Assembly (NCBI GenBank): GCA_958510875.1
Contig: OY294067.1
Location: forward strand, 236,758,361-236,822,360
Direction of reading: 5' to 3'
Source: Endomychus coccineus
Lineage: Eukaryota > Arthropoda > Insecta > Coleoptera > Endomychidae
Length of the DNA stretch: 64,000 bases
A program made the translations under genes and the position numbers. This document shows positions 35,450 through 46,566 of this stretch, piece by piece. Under the pieces are notes generated by a model. The model worked only from the letters and a program-made list of their open reading frames with translations. It did no database searches and was not told the origin of the DNA. Position 1 is the first letter of the stretch. Each line of letters opens with the position of its first letter.

Positions 35450-36742
35450 GTTGTCAACTTTTGTCAAAACTTCCTATTTAGATTGCTAGGATAGCGAAAA
35501 CTCAGAGAAAAAAGTGAATTTCGCGTCTTGATTAAACATTATTTCTTGCGTGGAAAAAACATTTCGCAAACCAAAGCATCGTTTGTTAAACATTATCGGG
35601 ACTCTTCACCATCGATTGGAACGCTTCACAAGTGGCTTACTGATTTTCGGTGTGATAGTATGATCACAAAAGACGCCGAACGTTCTGGTCATCGAAAGAT
35701 CATGAGAAAGCTATCTTCCAGATGGGTGCATTTGCTCTGTTGACAACAAGCGCGACCTTGTGGCTACTTCAAAGGAGTGTTTGGCGATGTTCAAGCGCAA
35801 TAAGAATGAATTTTTGCACCGTTTCGTAACGTTGGACGAAACATGGATCCATCACAATACGCCATAGACCAAAGAACAGTCGAAGCAGGGGACTTGACCT
35901 GGCGAATCGAAGACGAAAAGGCCCAAGTGTAGCATTGGATTTTATTTTATGGATTATGTCTGTTACTAGCTCTTCAGTTACAAGATGAAATTCAAAGCTT
36001 GTCGGCTCATTATTTAGTGTATGATTTTTGTAGAACATGAGCAGACTGCTTGATTCTCCATGTTCAATCAGTATACTGTCTAGAAAATAGTTATTTATTT
36101 TATTCACTTTACTTAAATGATCTAGAAGTTGGTTTTTAAATTTATCATGAACTACTTGCAAAGATTTTCGTTCTTGCCAAAAATTTTTCGTATTTTTGGA
36201 ACCCAATTTGAATTGCAAATAGGCTTTTTTCTCATTTTTTATAGCGACCTCTGTTATATTAAGTAACTGTTTATAATAATCACAGTGCCTTTCTAAATTG
36301 GTTTTTCTAAATTTTAGTTTAGCTCTGTTTCCTGGTTTCTAAGTGGTGCATGCTTATTCATTAAATTTATCACATTTGTATTGAAATAGTTTACTTCATC
36401 ATCAATACTATTTATGTCATAAATATTATTTAGAGGCAAATTATTTAAATAAATTTCAAAATTTTTGAGGTTAATATTTTTATAATCCTTAAACATATAT
36501 TTACGCTCATGTTCTTCCTTTAATAAGAAGTTCATATGACAATACACGAGCGAGTGATCAGTAAATTCAAGCTCTATGTTACCAAGTTTATTTTTTCATT
36601 ATTTGGCAAGGATCGAAAAATTTGGAAAACGTTGGACGAAGTGTATCGGGCTACAAGGAGCTTATGTTGAGAAATAAAATAAGTTTTGACCAAATAAATC
36701 ATTTCTTGTTTCATTTTGCAGGGACTTTTCACCTTGCCCTTG
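35450..36742 (+). pseudogene. mariner transposase relic, split by a LINE fragment
   Basis: The frame from 35528 gives KHYFLRGKNISQTKASF and WLTDFRCD (N-terminal helix-turn-helix). An internal deletion of about 50 codons near 35700 joins it to MRKLSSRWV. After a frameshift come SKECLAMFKRNKNEFLHRF and VTLDETWIHH, which holds the first catalytic Asp. The reading stops near 35935 where LINE sequence begins, and mariner resumes near 36600 with EKFGKRWTKCIGLQGAYVEK and a stop. A 3' end TGCAGGGACTTTTCACCTTG follows, up to about 36742. The matching 5' terminal repeat was not found. Dead element. Confidence 0.85.
35936..36598 (-). pseudogene. LINE fragment (endonuclease end to pre-RT linker) inside mariner
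   Basis: On the minus strand the fragment starts with FTDHSLVYCHMNFLL, the SDH-type last motif of an APE endonuclease (36560-36520). It continues through NLPLNNIYDIN and NKHAPLRNQE, then after a stop through KLGSKNTKNFWQERKSLQ and ends with FEFHLVTEELVTDIIHKI just before the RT domain would begin. This is the linker region of a CR1/Jockey-type ORF2. Both ends abut mariner sequence, so it is an insertion or capture. Whether the missing mariner centre was lost at the same event is unknown. Confidence 0.72.
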
Positions 36743-38149
36743 TACAACTATATTTTTGTTTTTACTAACTGCTGAACATGTTGCTGATGATCGATGAATA
36801 TTGCTGAAGTAGTAAGAGTTATAAGCCGAAAAAGTCCGCTGTTTTATCTCCTAAAGATGTCATCTGATTTATGAATATATATACATATATTAGCATTTCT
36901 CATTTTATTTTCACTTGTGAAAGGTAGAGGGAATTATAGAATCTATAATGTCCCAAGGGAGTTATGACCCTCATTATTGATAGCGTAACTATGACGATAT
37001 AAGCTTATAATATCTCGGTCAGAAATAAAATTTTGTATATATCACGGGCGTTTTCATACCGCTCGATCTATTGCACATCTACGTCATGTGGCAAATGCAA
37101 CAGTGACAATTACAACGACTTTGGAGCCATACTACAAAAGTAAAAACATTTCAATGTTAAAATCGTCCTTTATAAATCTGCTAACAGAACGTATTCTTTA
37201 GCCTGGTGAAACAATGATTATTTTAGCTGTAGCGGCATAAACTGTAGGAACTGTTCAGTGGAGGGAAGCTGACAACGTATACTAGAATGTTCAAAATATC
37301 GCATACGAAAAAGAAATTCCTTTCCAAATAGAGGTGGGTAGGATTCGTATTTCAGAAGTCGAAGTATGAATCGAAAAAAACTCATAAATATCGTACCCGT
37401 CAGTATCGGTAAGAACTAATTAAAGTAACGAAGCGAATGATGGGATCCCTGGTTATTGTGTAGTTTGACTTCTTGGATACATTCATAAACGATGTAAGCA
37501 GTTACCAGAACTATTAAGAATGGATTAGTTAGTCACTGTCGTACCTACTGTGATCATAATGTATTTGCCAAATGTTGTAATCCATTAACCCTTTTCAATT
37601 TACTGTTACACATTTTATAACTATTGATGTTCTGAATAAAATAACGACTACTTTAATCGCTACGCAGTAGCGGACTAAAAGGATTCCCACCCGGAGCACT
37701 ACACATTTTTTTCGAAAATTAACCGTAAATACTTATTGCCCAATGATTGAGCACATAGTATGTAGGACTCGAAGACTTTTTTCTTATTCGAATACGCAAC
37801 TGTTACATATTGGTATATTGAATAGTTGTATCATACGAAGTATTGGATTCTCAAGGGAAACAATAAATTGAATACCGTGGATGCCATGAATACATTCATT
37901 TCCGCAATCCAGTGCGACGACACGAAATTCAATTATACTGAGAACTCGACGGATAGTAGCGAATTGGCTGATTCATCATTGATAACTGAGTTTAATCTTG
38001 TGGCTATGATTTCATTAACCAATTCCTTGAAAGCAACAATGAAGGCAATTCAGCTTGCAACTTCATCATATTTATTATTTACACTCCAACAAAACAAATT
38101 ATCAATAAAAATTTTGAAAACTAACCAAATTGCAACACTTAGAGCGCTT
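36743..38149. other. No recognised gene
   Basis: AT-rich. A 109-codon frame at 37826-38155 opens with TTG and matches no family I know. Confidence 0.4.
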
Positions 38150-38650
38150 GATTAGGTTCATTGTGCTCCCCTTGTTTCAAGACTCAGTCCAGAAGACATA
38201 AGGCATTGCCGAAGGCTAGGATTCCGCATCGACGCATCTACTATAACCTGGATCATCGACGATGCCCATTAAGTGTAGATGGCTATTCAGATGACAGTGT
38301 CCTGTGAGGAGCCCTATCACCAATTTTAAGCCTCTTCTGGTCATAGAGAGAAAGTTATCCGAGCGTTTGGGTGAGAACTTCGCTATGTGAGGCTTCGCTT
38401 GCTTCATACCGGGGACACTGCTCCAAACCGAAAGCCACTGTCTATCCAGTAGCTCTCTGAGCGTGGAGACCGGTGTTTGATGAGATTCCGATCGCGGGAT
38501 TGGGGCCAGGGGTGCCTACGGAATCCCGTTTCGCCAATTCATCGTCCACTTCGTTCTCTCAGTCCGTCTTCTGGGTTATAAGGACGTCTGGTATTTGAAA
38601 CCTGACAGCAGACTCTATCGCATCTTGCTTCAGTCGTAGGATCGGGTAGC
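38150..38650 (-). pseudogene. LINE C-terminal relic with RNase H (I/Jockey/R1-like)
   Basis: On the minus strand about 38555-38450 reads VDDELAKRDS and GPNPAIGISS, the end of a LINE RNase H domain (ELAR.G, G.EPA.GIS). This is followed by LKLVIGLLTGHCHLNSHLHL and MGIVDDPGYSRC at 38407-38216, the conserved LLTGHCxLNxHL...GxxxxxxCRxC segment found after RNase H in I- and Jockey-type LINEs. Frameshifts and stops are present and the reverse transcriptase is missing. The segment is noticeably less AT-rich than its surroundings. Confidence 0.75.
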
Positions 38651-39367
38651 TTCATATTTTAGCACATTTAAACAATAATCGTAACTTGAACAGATAAAAA
38701 TAAAGTATCGAAATTCATAGAAATTATAAGACATTGATAAACAACTTAACGATATAACGGAATCACTGGTTCGAAGTTATAAACAGTAAATCGTAAAATG
38801 TGAACAAAACACGAATTTACACTTCCAGTAATTTAATTAGCAATTAAAATTATTGTTCCTTCACCATATAGTGGCATAAATTTCAACTTATTGAAATATA
38901 ATCCTTGAATAAGTAAAAAAAAAATCAATAATAAATTTCGCATGTTTAACGTACATCATAAACTAAAATTTCTAAAGCACCAAAATCATAAATAAATAGT
39001 TTACATAGATTCATTATTTTAACCCTAAATCAAAGGAGGATAATTAAATAGATCCTGGGTTTATAAACTAAGCTGTCTTGTCATATAAACAGGCCAAACA
39101 CGATTTAGTCTTTAGTGTACGATCCCAATAACACATAAAGCATTAAATACTGCAGTGAAAAGTTTTAAATTGCGCTACACGCCTGTAAGAAAGAAGATAA
39201 TTATATAAGGAGAATTAGAAATAAATGAAAATATGAATATTCTCATTTACCTCATGTTGGCTTTTGCCTAATAACATGATGAGATCTTTCTAGTCCAGCA
39301 TGAGGTAAATGACAATCATTACGTTGGTTTGGTTTCGCCATCTGTCAAACTCAAGTAGTCTGCCATT
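38651..39367. other. Non-coding, with one strong hairpin
   Basis: No gene. CTCATTTACCTCATGTTGG (39242-39260) pairs with CCAGCATGAGGTAAATGA (39295-39312), giving an ~18-bp stem with one mismatch and a ~34-nt loop. It could be a small MITE or a hairpin RNA; nothing decides between these. Confidence 0.5.
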
Positions 39368-41169
39368 GGGCGGCATCAAACTCGGCACATCCTAATCTTT
39401 TTAATCCAAATGCATTTTAAATTATATTTGCACAACTACAAACTCGGCATAAAGTTGTTGCAGGTACCTAACCCCTGTAACAGGTACCTAACTAACTATA
39501 TTTTGTTTTGTAGGCATCAGTTTTCATAAGTACATAGTTATTTCTAGTGTGAAGTTGATGGTCTATATATTCATAATTGTGAAAAAATGTGAAAATGGCG
39601 AAAATAAAACATTGTAATTTTTCGGATTTTAGTGAAATGTTCAGTCAAAGAGGAAAACTTCTCTTAGTTTACGAGAACTATGAGTTCAAAAAACACAACA
39701 GAAAATAAGCTTCCGGAGAAACTAAGTGGAGGTGCATCAAAGATAAATGTAAAGCAAATTTTCATACTTTAGCCGATTCAAAAAGTCGAGTTATAACAAA
39801 CCTGAGTGTAAATGAACCAGAACTAACAAATGTGTTGCAAAGACAAGTTTGAAGTCATTGTTTGAAGAGAAAAGCCGAAAGGGATATACCAGAAAAACCT
39901 TCCAAAATGATTAGAATGGAGCTAGGTAAAAATGATGTGTCTTTAAACAATTTGACAATAAGTGATCTACAATGTGCTAGTAGAGATATTTACACTGCTA
40001 GTCGAAAATTGTTGCCAGCTTTGCCAAAATCACTATCGAAGGTTCATGAAGCTTTGCATGAACTTCAACCAAAAACCAACAGAAATGAAGACTTCCTAAT
40101 TGTTAATGATTTATCCGGAAATTTAGTGATATTTAGCTGTAAAAGTAATTTAAAGTTTTCATGTGAATCAAAAATTATTTATATGGACGGTACATTTTCT
40201 TACTGCACAAAATATTCCACACAAATGTTTACGATACATGGTTTTTTAACGGCCATTATATACCATTAGTTTTTTGTTTATTAAAAGACGAAAGTGAAAA
40301 AAAAATGTTTTGCATATCAAAAATTAAAGATTATTGTGATTACATAAAAATTAAATTTGTGCCAGAAGAAATAGTAATAGATTTTGAGATATCTATCTAT
40401 TCATAATGCAGTGTTAGAAATTCATCCAAATGCTAAAATCGCTGGGTGTCGATTCCACTAACTCAAGCATGGTACAGAAAAATTCAAAATCTGAATAAAA
40501 ATTCTGAGATTGGAAAGTGGCTCCATTATCGTTTTGGTCTTTTATTCTTGGAACCAAAGGACGTTGACGATTTTTATTGTTTTGAGCTCTACGAAGTTAA
40601 GCCAGTAGATGAAATACTTGAAAAATTTTCTGATTACCTTCTCGAAAATTGTTTGACAGATACTTCGAAATTTCCACCACACATATGGGCTGATGCCTCT
40701 GCTGCATTAAATAAAACAACCAATCCTTGCGAATCATTTCATTCCCATTATCTCATTATCAATCTATATTAAATGCAACAGTGTTAACGAAATTCATAAA
40801 TTTGAAAACATAGCCACTAAGAAACGTCATAATTTTGTTGATTCTAAAATTATAGAATATAAAAATAGTAAGTTGTCCAAACTGCAATATGTTAAAATAA
40901 TATCTCATTATTATGCAATTAATTAAAATAGTACAGTGTAAATATAATTTTGAATATGTTCTTCCTATGTACCTATATGTATTACGTATATTTTAAATTC
41001 ATAAATTTTGTTTTAATATTACATCACTCTATTTCTTGCAAGCAGAGGAAGGTATTATTATTCATGTGCCGAGTTTAAACATTTTAAAAGTGAATCTTTT
41101 AATCTCTGTGCCGAGCTTGACTATTTTTATTTTGTAAGCCTGAGACATGTGCCGAGTTTGTATTGCCCC
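39368..41169 (+). mobile_element. MULE (Mutator-like) DNA transposon, near complete but decayed
   Basis: The ends are inverted: GGGCGGCATCAAACTCGGCAC at the left, and GGGGCAATACAAACTCGGCAC on the complement of the right end (41169 leftwards). Flanks CTGCCATT (39360-39367) and CTGACATT (41170-41177) differ by one base and fit the 8-10-bp target duplication of MULEs. The motif AAACTCGGCA(C) recurs inside the left end (39440) and its complement GTGCCGAGYTT occurs three times at the right end (41066, 41108, 41149). The element carries a FLYWCH plus MULE transposase frame with stops. Confidence 0.85.
39595..40925 (+). pseudogene. FLYWCH-MULE transposase, broken by stops and frameshifts
   Basis: From ATG at 39595 one frame reads a FLYWCH-type zinc finger (SQRGKLLLVYENYEF, then WRCIKDKCKANFHTL) with a TAA between its halves and a TGA near 39850, and continues open to 40269. 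The catalytic core has IIYMDGTFSYC (first Asp) and, after a frameshift in a T run near 40243, GHYIPLVFCLLKDESEKK and EEIVIDFE (second Asp). Further frame changes lead to KIAGCRFHLTQAWYRK, a MULE hallmark, and the long frame 40446-40772 with NKTTNPCESFHSHY, where the third acidic residue is expected. The last readable part is FVDSKIIEYK. It would bind the terminal repeats and cut DNA; this copy cannot. Confidence 0.82.
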
Positions 41170-41177
41170 CTGACATT

Positions 41178-42210
41178 CCCCGTAACTTTTATAAATTGCG
41201 AGAAATCTATCAGTCAATGGTGTTCATTGTTTGATTTTTTAATGGGACATCTATGCATAGATGCGTGAGATAGTCTTGGTCTTTTTACCACGTTATTGGC
41301 CGGTATGACTACCTTCAACAGCGATCGTTCAGTAACGTTGCATACTTGCTTGTTCCACTGACGAGCTCTATGAGAAGAGCGAAACAGCTGTCAGGAACTA
41401 TAAAGTTGTGACATTACTGATCGATCTGGACTAGAAAAATCTTAATATGATTATAGTTCCATAGATCCATAGCCCAGATATTTTACGTTTCCAACAAGAT
41501 ATTGAATTGAATATGATTTTTTCTAGGTCTATTAGAAATATCTGTTAAAGAAGAATAGGTAAAATTGAATATTTAAAGTCAAACCTAATTTTATTTTTTC
41601 CGGATTGAAACTGGTTGCCGAGCTGATGCACCACCGGAAAGCAGCTTATAATTCGACCGCTGTTATACTGCTTTTCAGTTGTTGTGTGGTATTGAGGTGG
41701 TTCTAAGTAGAAATGTGTAATACACTGAAGACTGAAGGTTTCGACACGCTTTTGATCATTTTGCGGCTTGGTTTTACCTTATGTTAATGTTTTTTAATGT
41801 TTAAATATGAATTACTAAATTGAGTATGTCCTAGTGGTATTACAATAATTATTATTATGTACTGACTATGGATGTAAGAAACTTTTTTTATGAAAAACCG
41901 CGACTTAAACTGAACTGGGAGTAATGCTTCAACACAAGTAAAAACATTTCTAGTATTAGTATTAGATTTCCTGATGATATTGCTCAAACTGGGAAGATAG
42001 AATCCGCAGAATTACATACTTCTTGCACTGTCGGAACATTGCTTAACCGAAATATCTTGGAACAAAGAAGTATTATGTATAGATCTCTATTATTGAGGTG
42101 ATACAGTTTCTGGCGATCGACTAACTAGGCTTCTGGGCACATATTAGATCGAAAGAAGGAGCAAGGTTTACTTAACAGTCCTGTCAAAATAGCCCTCAAA
42201 TATCGAAAAT
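41178..42210. other. No recognised gene
   Basis: AT-rich. A CTGATGA at about 41970 was examined for a hammerhead core and lacks the GAAA partner. Confidence 0.4.
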
Positions 42211-44062
42211 GAAGCTATTTTGCTACTATTGACCGATTTGGACGTTCTTGGTGTCAAAATGTTCTGGAAACCACCCCGAACCAGAAGACCTCATTTTGAA
42301 CCCGCGCTTTTGTTATCCCTATTTGGGAATTAACAATTAAACCTTTAATTAATTGTTGATTTGGACCGATAATTAACTAATGTATTTGACAAAAAAATAT
42401 GAAAGGAAATTGGCTGCATACCTTGACTCGGGGGTTTTCGAGGTTGCTGATCACGAATCCGTTGCCAGAATTGGAAAATTCGGAAAAACTCGACATGTTC
42501 TTGGGAAATTACAACCAAAATCTGCAAACGGTGCATCACTAGCGTGAAAAAATCACTCGGGGGTTTCCGAGGTCGCTGATCATGATCCTGTTGTCAGAAT
42601 CGGAAAATTCGAGAAAATTCAACATTTTCATGGAAAATTACAGCCAAAATCTGCAAACGGTGCATCACCAGCGTAAAACAAATCACTCGGGGGTTTTCGA
42701 GTTCGCTGATCACGAATTTGTTGTCAGAATCGGGAAATTCTACATTGTTGACCGGTAAACTCGACATTTTCATAGAAAATCTCAACCAAAATTTGAAAAT
42801 GTTGCATTATTAGCGTAAAAAAAAATCACTGGGGGTTTTCGAGGTTGCTGATCACGATGCTGTTGTCAGAATCAGGGAATCCGACTTTGTTGACAGTACA
42901 ACTTGACATTTTAATGGAAATTTAAAAATCATTTGATATTTTTTTTCTTTTATTTCATAATTCATTTCATAATTATTTTTTATAAAAAATATATACATAT
43001 ATAAACATGTATATTAACAAAAGTACAATAAATGTATCACTCAATCAATCTATTGATATTACTTATATAATAATAATCGCGCCACGCTAGTATAATATCA
43101 CAGAGATGGTACAGGTAGGTATGTTTAGGAATCTATCTAAAAATTGTTTTAGGAGGGGGCAAAATTGAAATTATGTCTTTCTTTTAACGAATTCATCATC
43201 AAAAATCTTTCCGATTACATCTATTTTATGTTGTTAGTTTCGGAGGAGGTAAATGCCCCTTACGCTCCCTTCTAGATACGTATCTGATGTTTAATCTATA
43301 AGAGAGAGGGGGAGAGAGCATTCTATGGAGTCTTAGGTGGTTGTTCACGCACCATTGATAAATATATTTTGTTTGAACATAACAAAAAAATATCACACTG
43401 TATTTAAACAATTTGTAAAATAGTAAAATAAATTTTCCATGAAAATGCCAAGGTTTCAGTTTATGTAGAATTTTCCGATTCTGACAACGGATTCTGATCG
43501 ACGACTTCGAAAACCCCCGAGTGAATCTGTTTACGCTCGTGATGCAATATTTGCAGATTTTTGTAGACATTTTCTACGAAAATGCCGAGTTTTCCAGCCG
43601 AATATGTTGAATTTTACGATTCTGATAACAGATCCTGTTGGAAACGATTCTGTTGTCAGAATCGGAAAATTCAACATATTTCACTGGAAAACTCGGCATT
43701 TTCATAGAAAACCCCCGAGTGATTATTTTTCGCTAGTGATGCACCGTTTGGAGATTTGGGATGTAATTTTCCATGAAAATGTCGAGTTTTCCCGAATTTT
43801 CCGATTCTGACAACGGATTCATGATGAGCGACCTCGACAACCCCCGAGTAACGATTTGCGGCCAATCTCCTTTTACACGTTTTTGTCAAATACATTAGTT
43901 AATTATCGGTCCAAATCAAAAATTAATAAGAGGTTCAATTATTAATTAACAAATAGGGATAACAAAAGCGCAAGTTCAAAATGGCGTCTTCTGGTTCGGG
44001 GTGCTTTCCCGAACATTTTAACATCAAGAACGTCCAAAGCGGTAAATAGCAGCAAAATCACG
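42211..44062. mobile_element. Foldback element 2 with tandem-repeat arms
   Basis: Outer arm parts (from GAAGCTATTTTGCTACTATT at 42211, and inverted near 44062) are unique inverted repeats of ~200 bp, including TTTGGACGTTCTTGRTGT and AATTAACTAATGTATTTGAC. Inside, each arm consists of ~130-bp tandem units beginning ACTCGGGGGTTTTCGAGG: left copies start at about 42426, 42555, 42685 and 42828, and three or more inverted copies lie at about 43430-43860. The ~500-bp centre is AT-rich. The architecture resembles Drosophila Foldback elements. Short frames here are translations of the repeat and are not genes. Confidence 0.85.
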
Positions 44063-45679
44063 ATGTGAAATGCCAATTTTACCAGTCTATAATAACCTGT
44101 TCGTATGTACAGTGAAGAATGACAACATATTGGAAGACGCTATTCATATTCCGAAAATGCAAAATATCAATTCCCGAAATATAGTACCAAATAATCCAAC
44201 CAATGGTTTACATGTTCAAATTGTTGTGGATATTCAAGATTTCGATGTTCCGGCTTACTCTCGATCGAACTCAGAGACAGATATGATTGGGAAAATATAG
44301 CAATCAATATGTTGAAGAAGGAATTTCAAGAGAGTCGCTGCAAACAGTGACCACTACTAAAAATCCAGATGTGGCAACCTCTATTGGGGGTACATTGAAC
44401 ATCCTAATGGGAAATAAAATAACCCTGTCGGCGCAAAATTACAGGTATTGCCACCAGGATTAAGAAGAAATTGAATCGAAAAATTCCATATGTTCATAGC
44501 TACAATTATCGCCTGCATTCAATTCTTGTAAGGACCATATCAGAAATGACTTTCATTCGTCAATTTTTCGGTCAATGTATTATCCTGTTTGAATTCTTCC
44601 AATAACATGGTAAAGTGGCTGCCTTATATGAAGGTAAGACGATTGATCTTCTCCTCGATTAGCATTGATCAGGACATGTAGCTGTTACAAAAGTCGTAGG
44701 TATACGAAAATTATTCTTTAATTTTGAATCGCCACTCACACATAATTTCTTTCCCTTTTTTGGCTAAAAGGTGGCGATCCTAATTATGACTTGAACTCGG
44801 GCCCCCAAGACTTTGGCGTCCTATTTCAAATTTCTGATGTCTTATCTCAAATTCCATTATAGCTACGACCCTGAAACATTATACGTACCAATGACAATAG
44901 TTAATGATACACACATTTTATCAACATATGTTACTCATGCGCATATTTTGAAACGAAATAGAACTTTTATAAAAATGGCCTCCCTAACTAAATATCATAA
45001 ATGTCATGTAAATTGGCATTGTTTGACTATTCCGAGGACTATTCAAACTATATTCCCCGAGACAATACATAAACTAATTGAGTGTGAGATAGAGTCAAGA
45101 TTCGATGATGAATATCGTTATCTCCGTAATAAACAGATGAATTCGTAGAAATATAATGTCAGTGTTGACGCCTATTATAAAGGTATGACGAACGAGGGAA
45201 CAACCTTGTCTACTTGAATAAATTTCAAATATTGTCGTTTACTTTGTTTGTTTACAATAGATAATTAGATACATAAACAATTTAAAACGCAACTCTGTTT
45301 TAGTAGGGCATAAAAATGTATTGCTTTGTGCGGGTTTATTCCATTCGGAAAAATTGTATGATCGGAAAATAATACTAGTTTACTTAAGACAGAAAAGGAA
45401 AACAAAAAAAAATTATATAAAGATGTACACAGATAATACTTCCTTTGGAAAACATTAAGTAACTGTCCGAAAAGTAACAAATTATAATTACATTCCAGTT
45501 TCTACTATGCTTATTTATGAATGTAAAATTAGGAATGGAATTGAAAGAAATGAGCAAAACTTTATGGATCATCTGTTATTACAGATGCCAAGTATTCAGA
45601 AACACATGCTCTTGCAAAAGATTACAAAATAAACTCTCTTCTTATATTCATTGATTATGCGTTGCAGCGAGTAGACGTG
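44063..45679. other. No recognised gene
   Basis: Frames of 76 codons (44070-44300) and 111 codons (44813-45148, TTG start) have no recognisable domain. They may be remains of a decayed coding element. Confidence 0.4.
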
Positions 45680-45745
45680 TTTAAAGCCGCTCCGATATAA
45701 ACATTTCGCAAGTTGAGTTATCATTTCTCTCAGTTATCAAATTCT

Positions 45746-46315
45746 ATGACAAAACGAAATATGCCTTTCACTAGGGAACAAATGTGCGAAATCAAACTAG
45801 AAATTAAAAACAACGTGAAAGATGCACTTAGTGAATTCTTGAAACAGGACGACCTTGTGCAAAGTATAATAGAACGAGTGAGTGTTACTTTCGAACAAAA
45901 ACTGGATGCGAAGCTGAATGAAATTTCATTATCTTATGTAAACAAAATAAAAAACTTAGAAGAAAAGATAGACTCGCTCGAACAACACTCACGGAGGCAA
46001 AACCTACGAATATACGGTATCAACGAAACCCGCAATAGTGGACCGATGGAAGACTTCAATAACATGTTGGTTAACCTAGGAATCCAGAAGAAAAACGCCA
46101 TCGAATGCTACAGGATAGGAAAAAGTACCGCCAACAAACCAAGAGCATTATTTGTGAAACTGTCAAATTACGAGGATAAACTAGATTTGATGATGAAAGC
46201 ATCTGAAAAATATGGTTACAAAAATATCTGGAGCATGAATGGTAAAATATTTGGTTTTATAGATGAAAAAAAAATTGAATTGAAAACAATAAATCAATTA
46301 CATATTTCACAATAA
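45746..46315 (+). CDS. LINE ORF1 protein (coiled coil plus RRM-like)
   Basis: The open frame extends upstream to a TTG at 45713, but the first ATG is at 45746, giving 189 residues. A charged helical region (VNKIKNLEEKIDSLEQHSR) is followed by RRQNLRIYGINET, the entry to the RNA-binding domain of L1-type ORF1 proteins. Then come ECYRIGKSTANKPRALFVKL and a basic C-terminus. Such proteins coat the element RNA and act as chaperones during target-primed reverse transcription. No Cys-His knuckle is present. The frame is intact and ends 250 bp before ORF2, in a different frame. Confidence 0.8.
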   Translation: MTKRNMPFTREQMCEIKLEIKNNVKDALSEFLKQDDLVQSIIERVSVTFEQKLDAKLNEISLSYVNKIKNLEEKIDSLEQHSRRQNLRIYGINETRNSGPMEDFNNMLVNLGIQKKNAIECYRIGKSTANKPRALFVKLSNYEDKLDLMMKASEKYGYKNIWSMNGKIFGFIDEKKIELKTINQLHISQ

Positions 46316-46566
46316 TATCTTGTCATCATAACACGAATTGTTAAAAATGTCTAACCGAGAGTATGAATTATAAAAATTCTAAAGTACTATATTCATATCG
46401 GAATGGGCAAACAAAATCACGTAAAAACTCAAACCCACCTACTTTATCAAATATCTTTTCCGTTGGCATTTCTATTTCTATATCTATTTATTTTTATAGT
46501 AACTAGAGGTTAAAACCAATACTGCTGTGAAATGTTAGAATATGTTGAGGAATTAGAAGATTATAA

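Noticed and set aside
37826..38155. 109-codon plus-strand frame
   Set aside because: TTG start and no recognisable motif; adjacent LINE relic lies on the other strand.
41965..41995. CTGATGA as a possible hammerhead core
   Set aside because: No stem II and no GAAA partner at the right distance.
44813..45148. 111-codon plus-strand frame
   Set aside because: TTG start and no recognisable family; could be debris, but a gene call is not supported.
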